The notes beneath the pieces are model-generated. The model was not told the DNA's origin, made no database searches, and saw nothing but the letters and a program-made list of their open reading frames with translations. From positions 372,001 to 436,000 of the forward strand of contig NZ_SPQK01000002.1 of NCBI RefSeq assembly GCF_004570875.1: a stretch of 64,000 nucleotides of DNA. The letters run 5' to 3'. Made by a program: the position numbers and the translations under genes. This document shows, one piece after another, positions 1 through 7,394 of this stretch. Each line of letters begins with the position of its first letter. The stretch's first letter is position 1. Origin of the DNA: Blastococcus sp. CT_GayMR16 (GTDB taxonomy: Bacteria > Actinomycetota > Actinomycetes > Mycobacteriales > Geodermatophilaceae).

Positions 1-1
1 G

Positions 2-832
2 CGGATCACCGAGCAGGGCGAGGTGATCGCGGCCAAGTACGCCGACCCGGACCTGGCCCGCCGCAACCTGGAGGCACTGGTCGCCGCGACCCTGGAGGCC
101 AGCCTGCTCGACATCGAGGGGCTGGGGGACGACGCGGAGCCCGCGTACGCGCTGCTCGACGACCTCGCCGAGCGGGCCCAGCAGGCCTACCGGGCGCTGG
201 TGCACGAGACGCCGGGCTTCGTGGAGTGGTTCCGCGCCGCCACCCCGATCGCCGAGCTGGGGGAGCTGAACATCGGCAGCCGCCCGCCCTCGCGCAAAGC
301 GGGCAACTCGATCGCCGACCTGCGCGCCATCCCCTGGGTGTTCAGCTGGTCGCAGGCCCGGATCATGCTGCCCGGCTGGTACGGGACGGGCTCGGCGCTG
401 GAGCAGTGGGTGGGCGGCGACGACGATCGACTCGAGCGGTTGCGGGAGCTGCACCGCAGGTGGCCGTTCTTCCGCACGGTGCTGTCGAACATGGGCATGG
501 TGCTCGCCAAGACCGACCTCGGCCTGGCCGCCCGGTACGCGGAGCTCGTGCCCGACGAGGAGCTGCGCGCCCGGGTCTTCGACAAGATCACCGCCGAGCA
601 CGAGCGGACATGTCGGATCCTGCTGGCGATCACCGGCGACGACCAGTTGCTGGCCGACAACCCGTCGCTGGCCCGCTCGATCCGCAACCGCTTCCCCTAC
701 CTGGAGCCGCTGCACCACCTGCAGGTGGAGATGCTGCGCCGGCGCAGGGGCGGGGACGACGACGAGCTCACCCGCCGCAACATCCAGCTGACGATCAACG
801 GGATCGCAACCGCCCTGCGCAACAGTGGCTGA
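2..832 (+). CDS. ppc: phosphoenolpyruvate carboxylase, C-terminal part (5' end outside window)
   Basis: These are the last 276 or so residues of PEP carboxylase, which carboxylates phosphoenolpyruvate with bicarbonate to oxaloacetate in the cytoplasm and refills the TCA cycle. The reading frame is open from base 2. Family marks visible are the IGSRPPSRK loop, the [14 protein letters not shown] segment just after it, and the C-terminal block [13 protein letters not shown]. Full-length actinobacterial enzymes are about 900 residues, so roughly two thirds lies upstream of the window. The TGA stop at 830-832 lies inside the start region of the next gene (8-base overlap), suggesting translational coupling. 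The truncation is only the window edge and no frame break is visible. Confidence 0.95.
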   Translation, partial: RITEQGEVIAAKYADPDLARRNLEALVAATLEASLLDIEGLGDDAEPAYALLDDLAERAQQAYRALVHETPGFVEWFRAATPIAELGELNIGSRPPSRKAGNSIADLRAIPWVFSWSQARIMLPGWYGTGSALEQWVGGDDDRLERLRELHRRWPFFRTVLSNMGMVLAKTDLGLAARYAELVPDEELRARVFDKITAEHERTCRILLAITGDDQLLADNPSLARSIRNRFPYLEPLHHLQVEMLRRRRGGDDDELTRRNIQLTINGIATALRNSG

Positions 833-1901
833 TCCGGAGCTCCGGGTGGTCGCGACCACCCGCGAGCTGCGGGCCGCGGCGGAACGGCTCAGCCTGCCCG
901 CTGTCGCGCTGGCCCCGGCGCTGGTCGAGCCCTCGCTGCGACTCCTGGCCGACGGGGCGGGGGCGGCCGTGCTGCTGCGCCGTCAGTGGGCCGGCGACGG
1001 CACGGCGGAGGCGGTCGTCCTGCACCGCGCCGGCGTCCCGCTGGAGCACCCGGCGGTCGTGGCGACGGCACTTGCCTGGGGATGCGACCAGATCTGCCAC
1101 GCTTCCACCGGCCGCGCGGTCGACGTCCCCGCGCACCGGTACGACGTTCCGCTGGTCGAGCGATTCCGGCAGCTCGCGGCCCGGGCCGCCACGCGGGTGG
1201 AGATCGCGGTGGCGCTGGCCCAGGACAGCGGCCGGGAACGGGACAAGGACGACGGCAGCCCGAGGATCGACGCGGACGAGGCTGCGCACCGGGCCGCTGT
1301 GGAGGTCCTCGCGTCGCTCGGCGTCCCGGTGCTCAGCGAGGAGCGCGCGGACGGCGCCGTCGCGGACGGGCAGCCGTGGGTGGTGGTCGACCCGCTCGAC
1401 GGCACGGGCAACTTCGCCGCGGGTCTGCCGCCGTGGGCGTTCTCCGTGGCGCTGGTCTCCGCCGGCCGTCCCGTCGCGGGGCTGGTCGCCGACCTCTCCT
1501 CGGGCCGCCGGTGGGAGGGCGCAGACGGTGCGGGCGCCCGGCGCGACGGCGTCCCGGTGCAACCGCGGCCGGGGAGCACGGTCGTCGTCCCCAGTGCGCC
1601 GGCGGGGGACAGCGTCGTCGTCCCGACCACGGCCCGCCGCGTGCGGATCACCGGGTGCACGGCGATCGACCTGTGCCTGGTCGCCGACGGCTCCGCGGCG
1701 GCCTGGCACGACGTCGACCGCAGCGGCAGCCATGTGCACGACGCCGCCGGGGGGCTGGCGATCCTGCTGGCCGCCGGGGGAGTCGCGCTGACCCCCGACG
1801 GCGAGCCGCTGCTGCTGAGCCCCGACACCGGGGCGCGCATCCACTTCGTCGCAGCCCCGAACGACGCGGCCGCCCGCGACCTGCTGGCGGCCGTGCGCTG
1901 A
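825..1901 (+). CDS. inositol monophosphatase family protein with extra N-terminal region
   Basis: This 358-residue protein starts at GTG 825 and overlaps the ppc stop. The C-terminal two thirds is an inositol-monophosphatase/FBPase-type metal-dependent phosphatase: KDDGSPR near the domain start, the LSEER metal ligand region, the hallmark DPLDGTGNF, and a late HDAAGG in place of the usual WDxAAG. Members dephosphorylate inositol-1-P, fructose-1,6-bisP, histidinol-P or PAP, and the substrate cannot be told here. About 110 residues precede the phosphatase domain, where the family normally has only a short helix, and I do not recognise that segment. The TGA stop lies 3 bases from the convergent fprA stop. 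Confidence 0.8.
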   Translation: MADPELRVVATTRELRAAAERLSLPAVALAPALVEPSLRLLADGAGAAVLLRRQWAGDGTAEAVVLHRAGVPLEHPAVVATALAWGCDQICHASTGRAVDVPAHRYDVPLVERFRQLAARAATRVEIAVALAQDSGRERDKDDGSPRIDADEAAHRAAVEVLASLGVPVLSEERADGAVADGQPWVVVDPLDGTGNFAAGLPPWAFSVALVSAGRPVAGLVADLSSGRRWEGADGAGARRDGVPVQPRPGSTVVVPSAPAGDSVVVPTTARRVRITGCTAIDLCLVADGSAAAWHDVDRSGSHVHDAAGGLAILLAAGGVALTPDGEPLLLSPDTGARIHFVAAPNDAAARDLLAAVR

Positions 1902-1904
1902 CGT

Positions 1905-3314
1905 CTAGCGGGCGGTAGCGGCGCGGATGGCCGCCAGCAGCGCCTCCCGCTCGTGCAGGGTGGTCCGCGCCCGCCCACGGGTGGCACCGAGCGCCATCTC
2001 GGCGGCGTCGATCGCCCGCCAGTCGTCGATCAGCACCGGCGCGACGCCCCGCGACACGAGCTCGTCCACCAGGTCACCCACCGGGCCGCCCGTGGTGAGC
2101 ACCCCGTCGGCGACGTCGGCCAGCAGCGCGGCCACGGTCTCGCGGGCGTCGTGCTTGTTGGTGCCGACGACTCCGCTGGGCCCCCGCTTGATCCACCCGG
2201 CCACGTACTCACCGGCCGACGGCTTCCCGTCGCGGAGGACCCGCCCCGCGTCGTGCGGCACGGTGCCGGTGCGCTCGTCGACCGGCAGTCCCGGCAGCGG
2301 CGTCCCGAAGTACCCCACCGACCGGACGACGAGGTCGGCCCGCAGCACCTCGGTCTCGCCGGTGCCGACGGCCCGTCCGTCGCCGTCCACCGCGGTGCGC
2401 TCGACCTCGACTCCGGTGACCCGGTCCTCGCCGAGCACGCGCGCGGGGCGGGCGAAGAAGCGCAGCCGCACGCGCGTGCGGTCCGGCTCGGGCACGTGGT
2501 CGGCCCAGCCGCGGAGCACGGCCAGGTTCCGCGTCACGTTGCGGTCGGCGGCGGCGCGCTCCTCGGCGCCCGGGTCGAGCTCGAGGTCGGGCCCGTCGAC
2601 CAGCACCGTCGCGCCCTCGAGCTCGGCGAGCTCGCGCAGCTCCTGCGTGGTGAAGGAGGCCTGCGCCGGGCCGCGCCGGCCGAGGACGGTCACCTCCTCC
2701 ACCGGTGTGGCGGCGAGCGTGTCCAGGACGTGCTGCGGCATGTCGGTGGACTCGAGCTCGGCCGCCGTCCGCGCGAGCACCCGGCCGACGTCCAGGGCGA
2801 CGTTGCCGACCCCCACCACCACGACCGACCGCACGCCCTCGAGCGCCGCCTCGACGCGGGCGCGGTCGGCGTCGGGGTGCCCGGTGTACCAGGCGACGAG
2901 TTCGGTGGCCGCGAGGCTGCCGGGCAGGTCCTCGCCCTCGATCCCGAGGTGCCGGTCGAGAGCGGCGCCGTAGGTGTAGATGACGGCGTCGACGTGCCGG
3001 CGCAAGTCGTCGAGGGAGATGTCGGTGCCGATCTCGACGTTGCCGACGAACCGGACGAGCGGGTCGTCGAGCGTGCGGTGCAGGGTGTCGCGGATGGCCC
3101 GCATCTTCGGGTGGTCGGGGGCGATGCCGTGCCGGACCAGCCCGAACGGCGTGGGCAGCCGGTCGATCAGGTCGACGGCCACCGGGACGGCGTCCTGACG
3201 GGTGAGGGCGTCGGCGGCGTAGATGCCCGCCGGACCGGCGCCGACGACGGCGACCCGGAGGGGACGGTCTGCGGACGGGGGAGTGGCAGAACCGTCGGCG
3301 GACACGACTGGCAT
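1905..3314 (-). CDS. fprA: ferredoxin/adrenodoxin-type NADPH reductase (FprA-like)
   Basis: A 469-residue FAD- and NADP-binding flavoprotein that moves electrons between NADPH and ferredoxin, typically to serve cytochromes P450 or Fe-S enzymes. The dinucleotide motif GAGPAG is at residues 25-30. The adrenodoxin-reductase signature TPFGLVRHGIAPDHPK follows, then a second nucleotide site VGVGNVALDVGR in the middle, and the C-terminal GWIKRGPSGVVGTNK motif typical of this family. The length fits FprA (about 456). The ATG at 3312-3314 was chosen because it puts the FAD motif close to the N-terminus; the longer in-frame extension is low complexity and unlike the family. It is divergent from the ABM gene, with a 72-base gap. 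Confidence 0.92.
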   Translation of the reverse strand: MPVVSADGSATPPSADRPLRVAVVGAGPAGIYAADALTRQDAVPVAVDLIDRLPTPFGLVRHGIAPDHPKMRAIRDTLHRTLDDPLVRFVGNVEIGTDISLDDLRRHVDAVIYTYGAALDRHLGIEGEDLPGSLAATELVAWYTGHPDADRARVEAALEGVRSVVVVGVGNVALDVGRVLARTAAELESTDMPQHVLDTLAATPVEEVTVLGRRGPAQASFTTQELRELAELEGATVLVDGPDLELDPGAEERAAADRNVTRNLAVLRGWADHVPEPDRTRVRLRFFARPARVLGEDRVTGVEVERTAVDGDGRAVGTGETEVLRADLVVRSVGYFGTPLPGLPVDERTGTVPHDAGRVLRDGKPSAGEYVAGWIKRGPSGVVGTNKHDARETVAALLADVADGVLTTGGPVGDLVDELVSRGVAPVLIDDWRAIDAAEMALGATRGRARTTLHEREALLAAIRAATAR

Positions 3315-3386
3315 CCTGACCCGGCCGGGGCCCGGGCACCAGACCAACCGCCGGGTCCACCGAAGCCCGCGTTCCCAGGAGGACCC

Positions 3387-3695
3387 GTGTCCGTCGTCGT
3401 CGTCGCCACCCTCACCCCCAAGCCCGACCAGGTCGACGCCGTGCGGGAGGCGCTCCTGGCCGCGGTGCCGAAGGTGCACGCCGAGCCGGGCTGCGAGCTC
3501 TACGCGGTGCACGAGGGCAAGGGCGAGTTCGTGATGGTGGAGCGCTGGGAGAGCCTCGACGCCCTGAAGGAGCACGGCTCGGCCGAGGCCCTGACGACGC
3601 TCGGCGGTCAGCTCGCCGGCAAGCTCGACTCCGCGCCCGACGTGCGTCGGTTGACCGCCGTCCCCGCCGGTGACGAGGTCAAGGGCGCGGTCTAG
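3387..3695 (+). CDS. antibiotic-biosynthesis monooxygenase (ABM) domain protein
   Basis: A 102-residue single-domain protein beginning at GTG 3387 behind a strong AGGAGG ribosome binding site at 3377-3382. The small alpha/beta ferredoxin-like ABM fold is indicated by VATLTPKPDQVDAVREAL, the EPGCELYAVHEGKGEFVMVE core and the WESLDALKEH segment, as in YgiN/quinol monooxygenase-like proteins. Members act as cofactor-free monooxygenases or quinone-modifying enzymes, or are of unknown use; the substrate cannot be inferred. It is divergent from the ferredoxin reductase and convergent with the secreted GH25-like gene, whose stop is 4 bases away. The genuine gene is only the 3' part of a much longer open frame running antisense to fprA. 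Confidence 0.88.
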   Translation: MSVVVVATLTPKPDQVDAVREALLAAVPKVHAEPGCELYAVHEGKGEFVMVERWESLDALKEHGSAEALTTLGGQLAGKLDSAPDVRRLTAVPAGDEVKGAV

Positions 3696-3699
3696 ACCG

Positions 3700-4515
3700 T
3701 CAGCGGCAGGACTGGTTGCGGTCCAGGTTGTTCTGCACGTACTGGGTCAGGGTGACCCGTCCGCCGGGAACGAGTGCCGGCTTGCTGCAGGACGCCTGGG
3801 CGTCGGCGAGCGACGTCGCGCCGGCCAGCCAGCTGTCGCGGCCGGTGAGGTTGCTGCCGGCGGGTACCGCTCCCACGATCTGGGCCCACTGCTGGCCGGT
3901 GGAGTAGACGCCGACCCGTCCGCCACGCGTGGTCAGGAACGTGGTCATGCCCTCGAGGGCCGCCCGGTTGCGGGCCAGCGCCTCGGGAGAGCCGGACTGC
4001 CAGGTGTTCATCGTCTCGACGTCCAGCCACCACAGGTAGCTGGCGGGGCGGCTGTCGACGCGGGCCGCGCGGGCGGCCGGCGTGAAGAAGGCGTCCACGC
4101 TGTTCTGGGCCCGCTCCCAGCCGTACTGCCACGAGCAGGCCGTCGTGTTCGCGCCGTTGCACAGGCCGTAAGGCGTCGCGCCCCGGCTCGGCCAGGTGGT
4201 GACCTGGGCGCGCAGCTCGCCGGGGTTGGCGGTGTTCAGGTAGAGCTGGGCACGCGGCTGCGCGGGCACGGACCCCGACGCCCCCCACGCCCAGCCGAGC
4301 TGGGCGGCGAGGCACGGGTTGGTCCGCGTCGACAGCCCGCCGTTGACCCCGACGACGGCGAAGGCGCGGTCCTGCGGAAGCGTCGTCCCGCACTGCGGAT
4401 AGGACACGTCGTAGCCGACCGTCGTGGGCGCGGCGGACGCCGTCCCGGGCACAGCGAGGAGCGTCGCGACCGCTGCGAGGGCCACGACGACCACGGAGCG
4501 CAGTGCGTGCATCAT
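3700..4515 (-). CDS. secreted GH25-like (DUF1906-like) glycoside-hydrolase-fold protein
   Basis: A 271-residue exported protein. Residues 1-28 form a clear Sec signal peptide (hydrophobic VVVVALAAVATLLAV, cleavage near ASA-AP). The mature part opens with GYDVSYPQCG, followed by FAVVGVNGG and, centrally, WWLDVETMNTW. This order of a beta-strand Asp and a later DVE acidic pair recalls GH25/DUF1906 TIM-barrel domains that bind or cleave cell-wall glycans. Several Cys pairs suggest disulfides outside the cell. No good ribosome binding site precedes the ATG pair at 4510-4515, so the transcript may be leaderless. Enzymatic activity is not established. Confidence 0.7.
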   Translation of the reverse strand: MMHALRSVVVVALAAVATLLAVPGTASAAPTTVGYDVSYPQCGTTLPQDRAFAVVGVNGGLSTRTNPCLAAQLGWAWGASGSVPAQPRAQLYLNTANPGELRAQVTTWPSRGATPYGLCNGANTTACSWQYGWERAQNSVDAFFTPAARAARVDSRPASYLWWLDVETMNTWQSGSPEALARNRAALEGMTTFLTTRGGRVGVYSTGQQWAQIVGAVPAGSNLTGRDSWLAGATSLADAQASCSKPALVPGGRVTLTQYVQNNLDRNQSCR

Positions 4516-4578
4516 CGTTGGCGAACGTACACGCGGCGTGCCGCCTGCGGAGATCCGTCCGGAGGGCCGCTCGAGCGC

Positions 4579-5388
4579 TCAGGCGGCCTGGCAGGCCGGG
4601 CACCAGTAGAGGTTGCGCCCGACCATGATCTCGGTGCGGACCTCGGTGCCGCACACCCGGCAGGGCAGCCCCGTGCGCCGGTAGACGTAGTGCGCGTCCT
4701 CCCGCTGGGCCGCGCCGCGGCGGCGGGACCGGTCCTCGGGGCGGGTCGTCACGATCCGGCCCAGCCGCACCCCCGCCCGCATGAGGGTGACCAGGTCGGT
4801 CCACATCCGCCCCCAGGCGTCCCCGTCGACCCCGCGGCCGGGCCGGAAAGGGGAGACGCCGTGCCGGAAGAGCAGTTCGGCGCGGTACACGTTGCCGACC
4901 CCGGCGAGCACCGACTGGTCCATGAGCAGCGCGCCGATCGCCATGCGACTGCGGGCGATCCGCCGATGGGCGGCCAGCGGGTCGGCCTTCGGTCGAAGCG
5001 GGTCGGGTCCGAGCCGCGCGAGGATCGCAGCGACCTCTGGTGCGGCCAGCACCTCGCACGCCGTCGGTCCGCGCAGGTCGGCCCACACACCGGCGCCGTC
5101 CGGGCCGGTGCCCTCCCAGCGCATCCGCAGGGCGCCTCGGGGAGCGGGCGGCGTCCCGGGGCCGCCGGTGAACGTGCCGTACAGCCCGAGGTGGACGTGC
5201 AGGGTGTCGCCGCCGAAGCGCGCGAACAGGTGCTTGCCGTAGGAGAAGACCTCCGCCAGCACCCGTCCGTCGAGCAGGGCGGCACCGGCGGCGAACCGGC
5301 CCTGCGGGCTGCTCACGTGCACCGGCCGGCCGGCGAACAGCGACGACTGCTCCCGGGCCAGGCGGAACAGGGTGTGCCCCTCAGGCAC
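4579..5388 (-). CDS. nei: endonuclease VIII / Fpg-type DNA glycosylase-AP lyase
   Basis: A 269-residue base-excision repair enzyme that removes oxidised pyrimidines or purines and nicks the abasic site. The start at GTG 5386-5388 is fixed by the family N-terminus: mature Pro2-Glu3 of PEGHTLFRLA are the catalytic Schiff-base proline and the acid. The helix-two-turn-helix region carries QSVLAGVGNVYRAELLF, and the C-terminus has a four-Cys zinc finger (CRVCG, then CPAC) with the DNA-binding NLYW hairpin. It overlaps the photolyase stop by 8 bases on the same strand, so the two are almost certainly one translationally coupled repair unit. Mycobacterial Nei2-like proteins are the closest type by eye. 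Confidence 0.92.
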   Translation of the reverse strand: MPEGHTLFRLAREQSSLFAGRPVHVSSPQGRFAAGAALLDGRVLAEVFSYGKHLFARFGGDTLHVHLGLYGTFTGGPGTPPAPRGALRMRWEGTGPDGAGVWADLRGPTACEVLAAPEVAAILARLGPDPLRPKADPLAAHRRIARSRMAIGALLMDQSVLAGVGNVYRAELLFRHGVSPFRPGRGVDGDAWGRMWTDLVTLMRAGVRLGRIVTTRPEDRSRRRGAAQREDAHYVYRRTGLPCRVCGTEVRTEIMVGRNLYWCPACQAA

Positions 5389-6751
5389 CGGATCGCACCT
5401 CCTGGAACCGGGCCAGGGCGACCTGCCGTTCGTGCGCGTGCTCGACGATCGGCTCGGGGTACCCGGCGGGGACGCCGTCCGGGGCCAGCCACGGCTCGTG
5501 CACGTACTTTCCCGGGACGTCGCGCAGCTCGGGAACCCAGCGCCGGACGTAGTCGCCGTCCGGGTCGAACTGCCGGCCCTGCGTCGTCGGGTTGAACACG
5601 CGGTAGTAGGGCGAGGCGTCGGTGCCGGTTCCGGCGACCCACTGCCAGCCGTGGTTGTTGCTGGCCAAATCACCGTCGACCAGGTACCGGAGGAAGTGCC
5701 GGGCGCCGCGCCACCAGTCCAGGTGCAGGTCCTTCACCAGGAAGGACGCGACGATCATGCGCACCCGGTTGTGCACCCACGCCTCGCCGCGCAGCTGCCG
5801 CATCCCGGCGTCGACGATCGGATAGCCGGTCCGCCCCTCCGCCCACGCCGCGAACCGCTCGTCGGCGTAGGCGCCGCTGTCGTAGGTCATGCCACGCATC
5901 CGGGCGTCGAACGGCTCGTGCGCGGTCTCCGGCCGGTGCCAGAGGACGTCGGCGTAGAAGTCCCGCCAGGCGAGCTCGTCGGTGAATCTGCGGACGTCCT
6001 CGCCGCCGTCCCGGATCGCGGCGAGGTCGGCCAGCAGCGTGCGCGGGTGCAGACACCCGTACTTGAGGTAGGCCGACATCCGGCTCGTCCCGTCGGCGCC
6101 CGGCACGTTGCGGCCCTCGGCGTAGCCGGCCAGCCGCTCGTCGCGGAACCGCGCCCAGGCGGCGCGGGCGGCCGCCTCGCCGGCGGCCGGCAGGCGGGCG
6201 CCGGAGTCCTCGGGACGCGGCAGGTCGTCGGACGCGACGCCGGTCCGCCACGGAACGCGGTCGGGCCGGGACGCGGGTGCGCGCCAGCCGTGCGCGCGCC
6301 AGGCCCGGGAGAACGGCGTGAAGACCCGGAAGGGGCTTTCGTCGGCCTTGGTCACGCGGCCGGGCGTGACGGCGTACGGGGATCCGGTCCGGATCAGCGG
6401 GACGTCGGCCAGCGCTCGCTCGACCGCGGCATCGCGGCGCCGTCCGTAGGGACCGGCATCGGCGGAGATGTGCACGCCACCCGCCTGCACCTCGCGCACG
6501 AGGTCAGGAACGACGGTGGCCGGATCGCCGGAGCGCACCACCAGCGCGCCGTCCACCGACTCCTGCAGGGCGGCGAGGCAGTCCAGCAGGAACTGCCGGC
6601 GGGGTGCGCCGGCCGGCGTCCACAGCCGCGGGTCGAGGACGAACACCGGCACGACGGCACCGTCGGTGCCCGCCGCGTCGATCGCGGCGAGCAGCGCGGG
6701 ATGGTCGGAGAGCCGGAGGTCGCGGCGGAACCACAGCAGCGACGTCGGCAC
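5381..6751 (-). CDS. phr: deoxyribodipyrimidine photolyase
   Basis: A 456-residue cryptochrome/photolyase family flavoprotein that repairs UV cyclobutane pyrimidine dimers with blue light. The N-terminal Rossmann antenna domain opens with LLWFRRDLRLSDHPAL. The C-terminal FAD domain holds TSRMSAYLKYGCLHPR, WRDFYADVLWHRPE, VHNRVRMIVASFLVKD and the NNHGWQWVAGTGTDASPYYR signature that lines FAD. The length is typical of class I CPD photolyases. Start GTG 6749-6751. Coupling to nei downstream (8-base overlap) makes a UV/oxidative repair pair, which suits the radiation- and desiccation-tolerant lifestyle known for Geodermatophilaceae (the taxonomic link is inference). Confidence 0.95.
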   Translation of the reverse strand: MPTSLLWFRRDLRLSDHPALLAAIDAAGTDGAVVPVFVLDPRLWTPAGAPRRQFLLDCLAALQESVDGALVVRSGDPATVVPDLVREVQAGGVHISADAGPYGRRRDAAVERALADVPLIRTGSPYAVTPGRVTKADESPFRVFTPFSRAWRAHGWRAPASRPDRVPWRTGVASDDLPRPEDSGARLPAAGEAAARAAWARFRDERLAGYAEGRNVPGADGTSRMSAYLKYGCLHPRTLLADLAAIRDGGEDVRRFTDELAWRDFYADVLWHRPETAHEPFDARMRGMTYDSGAYADERFAAWAEGRTGYPIVDAGMRQLRGEAWVHNRVRMIVASFLVKDLHLDWWRGARHFLRYLVDGDLASNNHGWQWVAGTGTDASPYYRVFNPTTQGRQFDPDGDYVRRWVPELRDVPGKYVHEPWLAPDGVPAGYPEPIVEHAHERQVALARFQEVRSGA

Positions 6752-6788
6752 TTGCGGAGCGTAGGCGGGCGCCGCGGGTGCCCGCAGA

Positions 6789-7109
6789 TCAGCGGTCGGC
6801 GGTCTCCAGGCCGAAGTGCGGCCGGTCGTCGGCCGCCACGAGATCGGTGTACTCCGGATGCTGCTGGATGTAGTGCCGGATGAAGGAGCAGTAGGGAAGG
6901 ACGGTCAGGCCGCGCTCACGGGCAGCCGCGAGGACACCGGCCACCAGCGCTGTCCCGATCCCCTGGCCACCGACGGAGGGGTCCACCTCGGTGTGCGGGA
7001 GGGTCATCGTGGTGCCGTCGACGTGATAGCTCGCCAGCCCGACGACACGGTCGTCGACCCGGACCTCGAAGCGTCCCCTCTCGGGGACGTCCACCACCTT
7101 CGTGTCCAT
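6789..7109 (-). CDS. small GCN5-related N-acetyltransferase (YjdJ/NATD1 type)
   Basis: A 106-residue protein of the minimal GNAT class (Acetyltransf_CG). It has the short core DRVVGLASYHVDGTTMTLPHTEV, the acetyl-CoA loop VGGQGIGTALVAGVL and the conserved LPYCSFIRHYIQQHPEY C-terminus typical of this family. Acceptor substrates are unknown, and members may act on small amines or protein N-termini. The ATG at 7107-7109 is preceded by a purine-rich AGGACGAGG. The longer in-frame N-terminus (about 30 Gly/Ser-rich residues) is not conserved in the family and was not used. The stop lies 37 bases from the photolyase start on the same strand, so it may lead that operon. Confidence 0.88.
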   Translation of the reverse strand: MDTKVVDVPERGRFEVRVDDRVVGLASYHVDGTTMTLPHTEVDPSVGGQGIGTALVAGVLAAARERGLTVLPYCSFIRHYIQQHPEYTDLVAADDRPHFGLETADR

Positions 7110-7289
7110 GCTTACCTCGTCCTTCCGTCCCCCGGCGCCGTTGCCGGAGCCTGACGTGTACCCGGAACCGTAGCCCGGTATCGCGTCCGTGCGGTTCACC
7201 TATTGGTGACGAGTCGGGCCCGGCAGGTGTTCCCGGCCCAACAGATAGCCTGTGCGCCGCGGCGGTCGACAGCCTGTCGGCCCGCCACG

Positions 7290-7362
7290 GGCCCCGTAGC
7301 TCAGGGGATAGAGCAACGGTTTCCTAAACCGTGTGCCGCAGGTTCGAATCCTGCCGGGGCCA
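7290..7362 (+). tRNA. tRNA-Arg (anticodon CCT)
   Basis: A complete 73-base cloverleaf. The 7-bp acceptor stem GGCCCCG/CGGGGCC pairs perfectly, the D stem is GCTC/GAGC, and the anticodon stem ACGGT/ACCGT closes loop TTCCTAA with anticodon CCT, which reads AGG. The T arm GCAGG-TTCGAAT-CCTGC is perfect. The discriminator is A and the CCA end is not encoded as such (ACC follows). AGG is a rare codon in this GC-rich genome. Confidence 0.97.
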
Positions 7363-7394
7363 CCCAGCACGACCCGCGCCGGGCGGCGGCGCGG

